This document shows positions 1 to 12,358 of a stretch of DNA of 64,000 nucleotides, piece after piece. The DNA lies in the NCBI GenBank assembly GCA_944989445.1, contig CALYLW010000016.1, positions 477,476 through 541,475 on the forward strand. Direction: 5' to 3'. Within the stretch, counting starts at the first letter, position 1, and every line of letters begins with the position of its first letter. The translations under genes and the position numbers were made by a program. Source of the stretch: Ampullaceana balthica (Eukaryota > Mollusca > Gastropoda > Lymnaeidae). The notes below the pieces were generated by a model. That model was not told the DNA's origin and ran no database searches. It saw only the letters and a program-made list of their open reading frames with translations.

Positions 1-1200
1 CAACACGTTTTTAATAGATATTTAAAGTTAATCATTTTAAAAAAAAATTCTAAATGAAAAGTTGGTAAAGTTTTAGAAAAAGCATCAAACACATGCGTTA
101 AAATTTTCAAAACATATTTTGATTCAATAATATTTATGTAGTATGAATGTACATAATAATATTAGTAATAATACAAAATACACACAAAAGTTGTGTAATG
201 ACAACAATAAATTTGAAGTTTATAATTAAAAATTACATTTTAAAATTTTATTACTTATGTAAGTATGTTTATGTTTATTTTATGTTTATTGTACCGATGA
301 AGGTATTAGCCGCAACGTTTACTGTCGTATTAGTATAATAATCAAGCTCATATTTATTGTTTTCATTACACAATTTGTTTGTGTATTTTGTATTTAAAAG
401 CTTTATCGCAGTCCTATTCTATATGATATAGTAATAACAACGCAATGTATGGGGTACGCTTGCATAGATGATTTAAAGATAAGGACAAAGGCGTTGGTTC
501 AATAAAATATGTGAGGGAGAGAGGAAAAACTCTTTAGAATACGGTAAGAGATTTGGGTAATGCTAGGTTAATATACCGTCTGGAAATATCCTTCTACTCA
601 ATAATTTTTTTTAAATATATGAACAGCATGCGAATTTTTACGGCATTTCGAGTGAATTCGAAAAAAAATTACATGAACGCATTTTTGACGTTTCCTTAGA
701 AGACAATTGGAAGCTTAAACGAAAACAACGAGGCATTTTATGCACATGGGGCAGTTAAGATAGGTGCTCCGAAGTCGTTTCCTTTATGCAGGCATAGGTG
801 ACTATCTTTCTTTGTTAATTAATGCAGGGGCAAACATCTGGTTCGGAGTGAATGAGCCGCTTCCAAGGCATCTAAATTAAGCAGAGAAATATAAAATGAT
901 CCACCCACAACATTTGAACGTGTAATTAACAAATATCTGTAGTCCTCATAGAATACGCAGATATGGCATTAGTTTATAAAAAAATCGGTCGAACCATTGG
1001 TTATCTAATATTTCTATTAATATGTTTTATCATGATTTGAAGAGAACTATTACTGGTTGTTGTTTTTTTCCAATTTCTGCACTCATAAGTTTATTTGGAA
1101 ATGCCTTTTCAGTAGCCAAATTAAACAATTTATTTAAAAATGCCTATGTAAATGTTTATCAACATATCCATATTTAGCCATATATCATTCTTTCGATACA
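1..1200. other. AT-rich intergenic DNA, no gene seen
   Basis: No reading frame here looks coding and no RNA gene is apparent. Bases 287-410 resemble 50437-50560 (both carry a block reading gaaggtattagcc / gaaggcattagcc followed by a similar T-rich stretch). Each copy lies a few hundred bases upstream of a SINE, so they look like one dispersed repeat family. Confidence 0.5.
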
Positions 1201-1207
1201 TTTGTAT

Positions 1208-1508
1208 GGGACGCGGTGGTCGAGTGGCAGCGCACTGGACTGTCGTACCGATGGTCACGGGTTCGAATCCGTGTGAAGGCAAGAAGGCAAGGGTTTGTTC
1301 CCGGGGCCTAGGGCGTCCCTGAGTCACCCCGCTCCGAATGGGTACCTAACTACATGTAGTTAGGCGGCTGGGTAATGCGTGGAACCCACAAAGCCGTGGC
1401 CTGTGATTGCTGCATCACTTGCCAACAGATCATCTGTCATGGTCTGTGGACGCAACTATCTTCTGCATAGAAGGAGCGTCTGTATAGATAAGATAAGATA
1501 AGATAACA
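1208..1508 (+). mobile_element. tRNA-derived SINE, near full length
   Basis: The 5' end has RNA polymerase III internal promoter elements: an A-box-like TGGTCGAGTGG near 1218 and a B box GGTTCGAATCC near 1260. About 200 bp of non-tRNA body follow, then a tail of GATAA/GATAGATAAG repeats at about 1485-1508. A 5'-truncated copy with the same body and tail lies at 50580-50832. The acceptor stem does not pair and the tRNA-like part runs straight into the conserved body, so this is a SINE and not a tRNA gene. Confidence 0.85.
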
Positions 1509-2235
1509 TAGGTACAAAAGTATTTCTAGGAGCAAGTTTCAATGAGACCATGTGACCGTGTTATATTTGAACATATTCAATACTTTTAGTTATGTCTCAA
1601 TTTCTTCTTTTAAAAAAAGGAGCTTCTTTTTCCTGATATCGCATCTTAGAGCTTTCAACGAAAAATTATGTTATCTTTAAAAAAAATGTTACGCTTAAAA
1701 GTGATTATATTATGCAGATACTACTGAAGACGACAGCTATCGGTCAAGTACTTCTTCGCAGCTTACAACATCTACACCAATCTAATATACATAACCTTCT
1801 GTGAAGACATACACAACTGAAAGCGTTGAGAAAGCAGCGAGAGCTTTAAACGACGTGACACCAGTGTGACCTGACATAGGGCTTCGATTGGATGATACCA
1901 AACATGTGACGACAAGCTGTTAAATTAATGGTCTCTTTGAATCTTCTCATCCGAGGAAAAGCTTAAAAATGTGGTATACTTTTCCATTCGTTGCTTTCTA
2001 TTTTGAAATAATTTGACCATTAATGCTGAAATGTTCCAATTATTTTTTAAAATGTTATTCATTGTAACCCTCTTGGGATAATAATGCCTTTTACATTGAT
2101 GTCTAATTTTAATAAATTATTCAAACCAGCATAGGTTATAATTCATTTTAAGTCCAAATATGTTTGGTTTGCAATCGCCTAATGCCTACAAACTTTTAAA
2201 TAATCATATGCTCAAGCTCTATTTAACCTTTTGTT

Positions 2236-2584
2236 ATGGTACATTTATCCTTTGTTGCCTTACCGTCCAAAAATAATGTTCCAAATGCTTCAGGATATCA
2301 GACTAAACCTTTACAATTATTAAAAACAGCTAGTTTTGGCTATACATCTTTGAAAGACAATATTTCTTCCTTTCAGCGTAAGAATGTTTTAAAGGAAATA
2401 ATTATTCATTATGAAAAAATGTGAACTTGACATAGCCCAGAAATATACTTATATTCACTCTGAAGACACTAATGTATCCATTGTTGTCATTCAACTAGAG
2501 CCATTAAGTGGTATTACTGCTGTCGCCCAAAGAGTTATTTCCTCTATATTAAGAAAACTAGGAAAATGTTGTGTTCATTTCTAA
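2236..2584 (+). pseudogene. Decayed TIR-domain-like fragment (Toll-like receptor relic?)
   Basis: Two overlapping reading frames are joined by a frameshift in the A-run at about 2414-2419. The first (2236-2424) ends with a stretch containing DNISSFQRKNVL. The second (2420-2584) begins CELDIAQKY, continues SIVVIQLEPLSG and then meets a stop. The order resembles the second half of a TIR domain: a segment like 'SIxxSRKxIxVLS', a WCExxxA-type block, then a hydrophobic strand ending in LEP. The upstream half of a TIR domain and the leucine-rich repeats are not visible. No splice signals argue for an active exon. The domain call rests on recognition of the pattern only. Confidence 0.4.
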
Positions 2585-5500
2585 ATTCATAATAAAAAAA
2601 TATAAAAAAGCATGGTATATGACTATGTCTAAATAATGTGAAGATAAAATAGTGCTTATGTATTCTTTCTTAAACAAAGGTTTTATTCCTAGGAGCCAAT
2701 TATTTTATGGTATCAATTCTTACCCTTGTTAGGATGATGTATTCTTGATACCTGTTGATGTTGCTCAAATATTCGATATAGTCTTTGTAATTGTAATAAA
2801 GACAAAAGTCAACGAGGAAATTTATAGGTTTATAGTATTTTTTTCTATAACCAGAAAAGAAGACAAAAGAAATGTGTATTTTTTAGAAGTTTTAGAAACC
2901 TAAATTACATAAGTTTGTATGCAACCGTCTGTCAATTTCAGACAACTCAAAAAATGAAATTTGAAAATTAATGAAATTTTATATTTTCCCATTATATCAT
3001 GATTTTTCTTTTAAATAAAGAGGATTTGTGCAGTATACATTGATATTAACATGAAAATTATGAGTGGAATGTATACAATTAAAAATGAAATTTTCTTTTT
3101 GAATAAAAAAAAATATATTAACAAAATTAAATATATATTAAATTATTTTAAAAAATTTATTTGTAGCGTTTTCAAATCTTTAAAAAATTCCATACATGTT
3201 AGTGATTTATTTTTAGTCTTAATGTTCAATTATATCAACCAATAATATTACAAATGATTAAGCTAATGATTAAATTAAGATTTAGGGAACCAAAAATTGA
3301 GTTAGATGGTTCTAAGTATTTAAATGCAAAGAGAGATGTATACAAATTGTTTTAAAAAAACAGCAATTTACACCTGTACATGAAGAGACTGTCAAATTAT
3401 TCGGAATTAATCGAAACATCATCTGTGTAAGAATGCATTTCTTTTAAAGCACTGAAAGTATTCACCAACAAATATCTGATCATTCCATGGCAAAGGCTTG
3501 TTTGACAGTGTAGGGACTAATTGATGATTGATACCGTTAAGACGTGTGCTGAAGCAAAGGCCGATACTCGGAAGATGTTTTATACCTAATCGTTGCAACT
3601 CAAAGATTGTACACCATGATCATATAGTAAACACAAAATAACTTACCATATCTAGTTTGAAATTAATGTTATGTGTTTGAACTTTTCAAATCGGAGTAGA
3701 AAAAAATAGAAGATTATTAGAGATTGTTGTAAAAAAGTTTAGACAGTTTTTTAAAAATTAATTCATCGCTGAGATATGGATTAAATTATGGAATAAACTT
3801 GTTTTCCTGCAAGTTCCGCTCTTGCCAAATGAAAATCTAGGCTCAGTTGCATACATCGAATGATTTCAATTCAACAGAAATGGGTTGTGTCTGAAGTTAC
3901 CTCCATATGCTATAAATACATTAGATTTGCATGTAACCTTTTGTTGTCTTCCCTGATTTCTGAAGTAACTTCGAAGATTAGTTACGTATATGTTCATTTC
4001 GAACGTTATCCATAAGACCATTTGATGTAAAGATCACCTTAATGAAGCGAATGTGATCAGTTTTCAGTGCATCGTGACTTGTCGATTAATGAATTCTTGG
4101 ACATGACCTTGTTCCTGTATAATAAGGGAGGCGACTGAGAAAAAGTAACGCAGCTGTTTATGTTGTCTTAAGAATATACGCAAGGGGCGCATGCGTAGGA
4201 TAACCTTTTGGTATAACAATTCATTCATAAATCATTTTTTGTGAAATCACTTGAGGTGGTTGCGTAGGTAACACTTTAACTATATTTAATTTTTAAGCAA
4301 TATTTGAATTTATCTTTGCGTTTAATTTTGCTAAAAACAAATGCTGAAACTGTCATGGTTTTCGCGACTTTTAAAGAAGGTTAACAAGTCTTCAATTAAT
4401 TTGCTAGGCCGGAATATTTTTACTATTTCTGAAAGTAGTTTGAAGATTTTATGCGATTTGGTTAAGGAGTGAGGCGAACTGAAATAAGGTGAGTAGCTAA
4501 GACGGACGGGGATTTTGTAAAACGCAGAGGTAAATATTAATAATTAAATGCTAAAAATCAACAGCACATCATTGCACGTGTCTTTACAGACATCACTAGA
4601 TTTTACTATAATAATTATACAATATTTCTTTAATACTGTCTTGAGGAGTTAAATTTGTTGACATTCAGGATGTGAATGATGGTTGTATGTCCAATAATAC
4701 CTATATTAACCTAATTTATGTTCTTCTCATTGATAGATATAATGTTATTCGCTTTTTATTATTTTAAGTTATTTACATGTAATTCTGGCTTAAATAAAAA
4801 TCTAAAGCCTTTAATTACCCAAACATGGTGGGTCCATCTGAACATTGTTTATCATTTATAAAGTACCATACCATTTCTTTTTAAACTTTATAAAAAACAG
4901 TTTTTGATAAAAAAAATTGTGTTGAGAGCCGGACACGTAGTCAACAATTAAACTAGGGTAGTGTATTCTTCATATTTGTGTAGGCCCATGATCAATGAGT
5001 TATCATTTGGGTTTATTATTTTTCATATTGACCCGGGTCTCAATGTTACTGTTGACTTGTAGAGATTGTTTAACTAGTCGCAAGAACTACCAGTCAAGAG
5101 TTTAATGAATTATAGTTAAAAAGGGAGAATGTGATAGACACAAACTTGTAAAGGTGTGAAAGATTGCAGTCTTAACTGTTCTTTTGGAAGAATATTTGTA
5201 AGTCCTGGATATTAATTTGCAGGTCCTGCACCATGTTCATGATTTTGTCTTGCGTAGGATAAAATAATATTATATCAAAACTATAAATAAAAACATTATT
5301 TAATAGGCATAAGTTAATGTTTTTGCCGTCATCAATACTAATAATTTTTTTGGCCCACGACCTCGTGGTCTTCTGGGGGTTCGAATGTTTGCATTAGAGC
5401 TTTATCGGGCCTGGTAGCCGAATAGCAATAGTCATTCATCAATATCTTTAATGTGGCTTAGCGTGGGCTAGATTCTACTACCTCAGCTTCTGAGGGGAGC

Positions 5501-6460
5501 GCATTATTAATTCGCTATCCATCCGCCACTAAGACTAAGGAATTAATGTATTTAAATTAAATTCACATCATATATAGAACAACTCTATACTTTTAAAAAC
5601 AACCATTTAGTAAAGAAAACAAATAAATTAAAAGAAGGGATCAGAGAGATGTGCAAAGTTTCTTAACAAAATCGCAGGATATCTTTATGAACAATTCCCA
5701 ATGGCACTGTACAGCACTTTCATTATAACATATAGCTCTTCAATTTACAGAAATAAAATTAGAATAAACTATTAATTGTAAATATAGGAAATAAACTAAA
5801 TGCTTTGTTAAAATTGACAAAAATATGTATCGCTATAATGAAATAGAAAGAGAAAGATTACAAAAAAATTAAAGTAGCAATCTAAAGTAATTTAATCTTC
5901 ACCTGGCTTGACGTTTATCGAGCGAAGATGCATTTTGGTTTAATTGATTCATAACATTATAACACACGACATTAGATTTGCATCATTGTTTTGTTTAAGT
6001 TATAGATACTTATAATACTTACATGAACAAAGTTTCATTACAAAAAAATATTTTAAAAACAAAAATAACACTTTACATGGTATGTTTTAATGTTCGGAAT
6101 ATATATTGTAATAATTTAATATTTTTTAATCAAACGTTTATAAAAGTAAAAGTTTATGCACTATTATTATGATATATTGAATTAGGCAAGTATTTATACT
6201 ATTTTAGACATGGTCTTTTTTATTTATAAATTAAAAAAAAATTTTTGAATGCCCCAAAATTGAAATTTTTGGACAAAAATTTTAAGTGAACGCTAAATGA
6301 AATATTTAAAATAATAATTGCTGTTTTGCATAATAAAAAAAATCTTTATTTAAAGATTCACACTGACTAATTTGTCGACTATCGTTTGAAAGGAAATGTT
6401 ACCTTGGGAAACCCAGCTGCCGTGCCTAATTTCATGTTTGAGTCTCATCCTCTTGGTAGA
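2585..6460. other. AT-rich spacer or first intron of gene A
   Basis: I see no convincing exon. If gene A has a signal-peptide exon, it should lie in or near this stretch, because its lectin exon at 7271 begins in phase 1. Short candidate starts such as the ATG at 4342 were considered but none joins convincingly. A B-box-like GGTTCGAAT occurs near 5379 without other tRNA structure. Confidence 0.4.
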
Positions 6461-6690
6461 AAACAACCAAAACTGGGGTATTTCTTTAGCCATGTATGTC
6501 TTGATATAATAAGTATGTAAACAACCAAAACTGGGGTATTTCTTTAGCCATGTATGTCTTGATATAATAATTATGTAAACAACCAAAACTGGGGTATTTC
6601 TTTAGCCATGTATGTCTTGATATAATAATATGTAAACAACAAAATTTGGTATATATCTTTAGATATATTTATCTTCATATAATAAGTAAT
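6461..6690 (+). repeat. 58-bp minisatellite, about 4 copies
   Basis: Units start at 6461, 6519, 6577 and 6634. Each begins aaacaaccaaaactgggg and continues through gccatgtatgtcttgatat. The fourth copy is degenerate. The array lies upstream of the first recognised exon of gene A. Confidence 0.9.
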
Positions 6691-7270
6691 GCAAAGACCA
6701 AAACTGTAGAGTTTTAAATCACAAGATACACAACCGATGTTTTGGTTAAAACAATAAATGTTACAGCTTTATTAGTGTACAAATACACATTTAGAGGAAC
6801 ATAACTTGTGTTTTGTTTAAATTTATTTAAAAAATGTTAGTGTGCTTTGCATTTCATTTGAAAGTTTTATTGCTGTCCAATTCTGTGTGATGACAAATAT
6901 ATATATCTTTAAGTCATGTATGTCTGGATAAAATAATGAAATAAATCTACAAGAGATGTTATGTTAAAAACGCTATGTTTTGTCTAATAATCTTGAGACA
7001 AATTAATTATAACTTTATATTTCAATGTTTATGATCAAACCAGTGTATATTAACAACAATATTTTTCATTTCAATGTATTTAAATTTATGAGAAAATAGT
7101 AACTCAATTTACATACATGGAAAGTATTCTTTTTAATATGAATTTCATTTTCAGAGAAATTACTTTATGATGTAATTTAAGTTCTTAATAATTTTAATTA
7201 TTTATGAGTAGATTGATTCTTTCGGATGACAAAAATTCATCAAATATATCATATTTCCTTGTTTCAAAAG

Positions 7271-7374
7271 TTAAGGGATTCACGTGTGAAATGCTAACCT
7301 ATCCTACTATCGCCCTAGACGGCAGATGCTTTGTGTGGTTTCAAGATGAAATTCATGATTTCCTTTCTTCTCAG
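7271..7374 (+). CDS. Gene A exon: C-type lectin-like domain, N-terminal part
   Basis: The acceptor is tttcaaaag; phase in 1, phase out 0. It encodes ...GFTCEMLTYPTIALDGRCF followed by VWFQDEIHDFLSSQ, carrying the first two cysteines of a long-form lectin fold. It lines up with the gene B exon 26132-26232 (C..LYNLI..KEKCY.YF.D). The donor GTTCCC is weak. The frame stays open upstream to an ATG at 7204, but that start would not give a signal peptide, so an upstream exon is more likely. Confidence 0.75.
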
Positions 7375-7851
7375 GTTCCCATTATGTGAAACTATATATT
7401 TGTTTTATCTCTGTAACATAAACAAAACATGATAACACAAAAATACGCACTAAATTTATGAGCCAATGAATGGGTACTTTACAAAATAAATTACCAAAGA
7501 TTAGTTTTTATTTTCAGAATAAGATTTTTTTTCAAATATTAAAATTGAAAGCTTTTAAATGCTTGAAGTTGCTATGTTGATTTCTCAAAAAAAAATATAT
7601 ATATTTTTAATTCACACATTTCTTATGAATAACAGCCATCACAGAAAATGTGTGGGCAAGGGTGCCATTAGAATACAAGTAATTAGAGGATATTACCGTG
7701 TTGTTTTCATGTCCTTCATATATTTCTTGAATTATATCTACTATTTAACCACAATATGTTATATAATATAAAATTGAAGCAGGGTATCTTTTCGTTAAAT
7801 TTAACTCTCAATAGAATTCAATGTGTAATTGTAATCTCTTTTTCCACATAG

Positions 7852-7954
7852 GAGTTCTGTAACGAGCAAGGTATGGTTTTACCACTGTTAAAGTTTTCAG
7901 CTATAGAATTGGAGCTGATGCAACTATCCAAGTTCTTTAAACTATTCAAAAAAG
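7852..7954 (+). CDS. Gene A exon: C-type lectin-like domain, middle part
   Basis: Phase in 0, out 1; 103 nt, the same length as the gene B counterpart 26677-26779. It encodes EFCNEQGMVLPLLKFSAIE and onward, the lectin helix-2 pattern (C..xG..L......E...L..F). The donor is GTTGTT after AAAAAAG. Confidence 0.82.
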
Positions 7955-8024
7955 GTTGTTTATAACATTGGTTCTATTTTTTTAATATACTTTAATATAC
8001 TATAATTTAATATATATATATATA

Positions 8025-8455
8025 AGGGCTGCGGAAATTAACGGTTAATTAATCGATTAATCGTTAGAAATGTTGATCGATTAAAGTTAATTTGATCGAT
8101 TAAAATTCAAATAAATTTTAAGAAAATATTTCTAATATTTTTTTCTCCAATTTATTAATAATTAATATTTTTGTTTACTTAATTACTTTTCCCTCGTATT
8201 ATTATTATTTATTAAGACGTGCATACGTAAACAAAAAGTTTTTTTTTCATTATTTCTTGCTTAACAGAACGAATTTGCATTGTTGCGTCACAAAATTTGT
8301 AAACCATTGATTTACCGCCCTCTAAACCGATTTCACGATAATAATGAATCGCCTTTAACGGGATCTATATATGCGTTATAAAATATAATTATCAAAATTA
8401 ATCGATTAAATTTGTCCCCGATTAATCGAACTACATTTTTTAATCAGTACCATCC

Positions 8456-8457
<2 letters not shown>
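8025..8457. mobile_element. hAT-type MITE in a (TA)n tract
   Basis: The left end AGGGCTGCGGAAATTAACGG and the right end ...CATCCCT are imperfect inverted ends, and both inner flanks are rich in ATCGATTAA motifs. The element sits inside a TA dinucleotide run, giving near-identical 8-bp TA flanks. Related copies lie at 15813-16585 and 19906-22865. Confidence 0.7.

Positions 8458-8496
<39 letters not shown>
8458..8496. repeat. (TA)n microsatellite
   Basis: Uninterrupted TA dinucleotides; the same tract appears to continue on the other side of the MITE. Confidence 0.9.
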
Positions 8497-8499
<3 letters not shown>

Positions 8500-8886
8500 T
8501 ATGGCAGTACATAATATGTTTGTAATAGAGCAATGAGTGTAACACTTATGGATTCTTGTTTTAAAGGCACACTTTGTATTGTAATAGTGCGTATTATTAT
8601 TAATAAAATTCATTTTTATAAAATTTAATTAAAATTCCGTTAATGTAAAATATCCTACATTTACGTTCAAATAAATATAAAAAAGATCTCTTTTCATGTG
8701 TCGTTCAGTAAGAGTGAAATAATTTTATAATTCACAATGTAATAGCTTCAAATTCAAACTTAAATCAAAAGAGAATAGTTATATAATTATTTTTTGTGAA
8801 ATTCATTTACCTTAAATCACTTGCTACATAAAAAGAAAGACAAACCTCAGTATTCGGGAAGCAATTTTTATTTATTCTTAAACACC

Positions 8887-8888
8887 GG

Positions 8889-8921
<33 letters not shown>

Positions 8922-8931
8922 ACACACACAA
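8887..8931. repeat. (CA)n microsatellite
   Basis: CA dinucleotide run with a single interruption, within a gene A intron. Confidence 0.9.
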
Positions 8932-9233
8932 ATTCACTCCAATCTCAAACCTTTTACAGTTGAATCTTAACTCAGATATATTATTTTATGCTTAAACCCA
9001 TGAATGTAGAAAATAACTTAAAATGATTATCACAATATTACAAACTATTTTTAAACTTAAATATTAATTTTTAAATACTTTAAAAAGACAAAACCGCTAG
9101 CTAAATACATAGCTGAATTATTATTATTTTATTTTTAAAAGACAATTTAACAACGAATTTCTACTCAAATTTAACTTATACTTTTGAAAATAGCTTCAAT
9201 TTGAAAAAAATATATACTTTACCATATTTTCAG

Positions 9234-9440
9234 ATAGTACATATATTTGGATCGGCGAGAGGTTTTGGGTTCAAGAAAACAATTTTGGTTATAAGGTCAG
9301 GGGCGAATCTGTCTATGGAAATCTGCTGTCTCACAAATCAAGATACACAAAAATGGGAAACTGCCTCGTGGTAACACCTGGCCTCAAAATCATGGCGGTC
9401 AGCTGCAATGATTCGTCAGTAACTATGTGCATGTTTACTA
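9234..9440 (+). CDS. Gene A exon: C-type lectin-like domain, C-terminal part
   Basis: 207 nt, phase 1-1, exactly the length of the gene B exon 27602-27808. It encodes STYIWIGERFW at the start and ends MAVSCNDSSVTMCMFT. The W-I-G core and the last three lectin cysteines are present. I see no EPN or QPD sugar-selectivity motif and no WND calcium motif, so classical calcium-dependent sugar binding is unlikely. Donor GTACGT. Confidence 0.88.
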
Positions 9441-9656
9441 GTACGTATTGCCATCTTTACAGCTTAATTGGTAATAGTTAAAATGTGTAGCTTACAGGCT
9501 CATGTGTTTCATTTTCTTTAATGCAATTCAAACAATAATTTGGTATGTGAAACTTTAGTGTGTTCAATTACGTATTTAAGAAATTTTCTTTCCTAGCGAT
9601 ATTAAGTACTATTTTCGGTTTAATTTAATTGTTTTTAAATTTCCCCCACCAACCAG

Positions 9657-9740
9657 AGCCAATCCGGCCAATCGCCAGGGGAACAAACCTGTCAAGTGAC
9701 TCTGTGGACACGAGAGAAAAACGTCAACAGGCAGAATCTC
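9657..9740 (+). CDS. Gene A exon: linker with furin-type cleavage motif
   Basis: 84 nt, phase 1-1. It encodes a polar linker, PIRPIARGTNLSSDSVDT then REKRQQAES. The REKR motif fits the furin consensus R-X-K/R-R and sits between the lectin domain and the first EGF module. Gene B has no matching exon. Because it has no recognisable domain, the exon rests on splice signals, phase fit and an open frame. Confidence 0.65.
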
Positions 9741-10395
9741 GTATGAAATTTGTGTTTATTACGGTGAACTATTCATACATTTCATGTGTCCATTAATACA
9801 TTTTTTTAGCTCGCTATGCGTTACTTCTAGATGTCGTCCTATTTTATGTTCCAACGTCCTCTTTGGAGATATGTTGGTGTTACAATGTTAGGACCTCTAT
9901 ATTTCTAGTCCGGTAGATACTATTTTTTGTTGATGTTGGATAATGTGCCTCTTAAAGGATTTCGCTTATGGGACAGTTTTGAAACTTATGACTACTTATG
10001 AGTTTAATAGAATTTATCAATGATTATTTTTTGTTAATGTCTATTCTTCATCTAATTTCTGTATTTATTTATTTTCAATTGAATGCTGAATATTCTAGTG
10101 GAAAATGTAATTACAAATCAATCATCCATTTTGTATCTCATATTTCACAAAAAATCAAATTTCAAATCTTTTTTTTTCAAAGTCTTAAAACTGTTTCGCA
10201 GTTTAAGCAATCAGGCGTGTTTATTATGAAAACACAAAATCCTAATTATTTTCTGAATATTTCTTTTTTACAGCTGATCGTAATTTGATAAAATAAATTA
10301 AAAAAAGGTTAAATTCGAAGAAACTATTAAAAGCTATATTCTTAAGATCTATTAAGTTTGTGGATGTTTTAAATTTGTGTGAATGATGTTGGTTG

Positions 10396-10670
10396 CATGG
10401 GCGTCGCTATGAATTTTTCCAGGGGGGGGGGCAAAAAATCCCACTTTTTTAATTTTAACTGGCAATTCATACAGGTACAATTTTCAGTTAAATTCAAGTT
10501 CAGTATAAAATAAGGGTTGAAAAAAGCCTTAGAAATTAATAAGACTTACAAATTAGTACTGTAATAGTTAAAATACAACATTTATTAATGCATTTAATAA
10601 ATTTTAAAAAAAATTCTCAAATGTGGGGGGGGGGCAAATGCCCCCCTTGCCCCCCTTCCCTTCGCCCATG
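10396..10670. mobile_element. hAT-type MITE with 8-bp target duplication
   Basis: The element starts CATGGGCGTCGC and ends CCCTTCGCCCATG, with G-rich and C-rich inner arms. It is flanked by a perfect 8-bp duplication GTTGGTTG (10388-10395 and 10671-10678). It is about 275 bp with no coding capacity, inside a gene A intron. Confidence 0.88.
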
Positions 10671-11069
10671 GTTGGTTGTAGTTATTAAATTATAGGTATT
10701 GGAGAGCAAAGCAAAAACAGACAACGTTGGCATAAAACGAGGATTTAACTGGAGATCTCATAATTATAAAATTGTGTGTTTTTTCTTTTCCTTTTAATTT
10801 TAATTAGTATAAATGGAAACTCGGCTGATTAAAATAACGTTCAGATAAAATACATTTTTTGACGAAAAATTAAGAAAATATCAGTACTCTTTATTTTCAC
10901 AAAAGAAAATTGTAGAAATAAAAGATTTTTCCCTTTTTCCTTATATATCTAGTAGTGAGTTCATAATGTTTCCTGGATATGTTATAATTATACACTAATT
11001 TTACACATGTATTTATAAAATGTGAAAAAAACAAAAAGCAAGTAAGTCATTCAAAGTTTTTAAAACTAG

Positions 11070-11213
11070 GTAGCAAAGACTGTCCACTTGGACTCTTTGG
11101 CAGCAACTGTGAGATTCAGTGTCATTGCCAGGAACAGGCTTGTGAAAGTTCAGGGAACTGCATAACAGGTGTTTCTTGTCAAAAAGGGTGGTTCGCCTTG
11201 GCTTGTCAATACA
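11070..11213 (+). CDS. Gene A exon: EGF module 1 (8 Cys, laminin-type)
   Basis: 144 nt, phase 1-1. It encodes DCPLGLFGSNCEIQCHC then CESSGNCITGVSC and GWFALACQY: eight cysteines with the C-P-L-G-x-x-G-x-x-C opening and G-W-F-x-x-x-C close. Donor is CAATACA|GTAAGA; gene C uses the same exon end with GTTAGT. Confidence 0.92.
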
Positions 11214-11519
11214 GTAAGACTTTTTCCCTGGATGAATGACAGAACATTTTTTTTTAAAATGTGTTTACTTATAATGTAATGCTTTACCACTTACTTTTAC
11301 TACATTTATATTTTATCATTTATTTCCCTGTGTTACATTGATAATTCACATGGTTCTTTGTTTTCTATGTCCAAACACGATGATTTTAGTTTAAAATTAC
11401 CGATGCAGCTTATTTCACGTTTTCCTGTTAGTATGTTTTTATTTTAAACTTTGAATTTCTTATATAATAAGATTTAAGCTTTGGTTTACCAATACGACTT
11501 CAAATATCTGTTATGCCAG

Positions 11520-11669
11520 GTGACCTAAGTGCCAATGCCCACACAAAAGACACTACTCTAATTGACAACAACGTCTCGACTTGCAGCAAGTTGACGGAGA
11601 AGAATGTCATGGTGGATGTCTTCGAGCCATTTCTCTTTACCTGGGCTAGGATAGAATTTCAGATTGAAG
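11520..11669 (+). CDS. Gene A exon: galactose-binding-like domain 1, first half
   Basis: 150 nt, phase 1-1, identical in length to the gene C exon 51028-51177. It encodes SDLSANAHTKDTTLIDNNV, STCSKL and FLFTWARIEFQIE. The L-I-D-N...TC and F-T-W-A-R-I blocks are shared by the paralogues and resemble the start of fucolectin-like F5/8C folds. Confidence 0.9.
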
Positions 11670-12358
11670 GTGAGATGTTGCTAGTGTTATCAACATAAAT
11701 TGTTCAGGTTTTGTACACAATTGACCATCTTCTTGACCATGACTGGCAGTACTCTGGTGAACGGAAGAAAAATTCCCCTTGTATACATGTAACATTTACT
11801 TTTGTTTTAAAGTCCTCATTAACATTCATAATACGTGTATGTAGCAAACTTGCCCATCAGTCATTCGCCCTATCACTGCCTGAATCGGTTTCAATCACCA
11901 ATATTATAACGAAATGTTCCCTATAGAATAAGCAGACACAGTAACATAAATAGTGTATATAACATGTCGTATATGAAGCTTCAATCAAGTATTTTATTAG
12001 CTTAAAAACAATTTTCGAAAATTTTTATAAACTAAATTGTTATTTTAAAAATCAACTACCCGTGATCTAATTATATACGCATATTTAATTTGATCTATCT
12101 GCCTTCTTAAATATCGTTTTGGGAAAACAGCGAATAACATCTGAGCTGGATATTTAGGCAGTGCTTTTCACATTCAATTTCAAAAAAATTTTATTTTGAA
12201 ACGTTTTTTCGAAAAACCTGAAAAATATTTTTAAAAATACAGAATTTTACATTATTTATTTTTTAAAAGATAGTTTTCCAATTTTCTGTTGTTTGTTGTA
12301 AACACATGTAAATATTTATTTATCAATCTTTAGCTAAGGGGTGCGGAACTCTGTACAG

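Noticed and set aside
1208..1280. tRNA gene
   Set aside because: A and B boxes are present but acceptor arms do not pair, and the sequence continues into a conserved SINE body and tail that recur at 50577-50832.
7204..7389. Stand-alone 61-codon gene starting at ATG 7204
   Set aside because: The frame from 7271 is the lectin exon of gene A; the part before it is probably intron, although use of this ATG cannot be excluded.
9998..10288. 96-codon open frame in a gene A intron
   Set aside because: AT-driven composition (rich in F, I, N, K, L), no domain, no splice signals fitting the phase of the neighbours.
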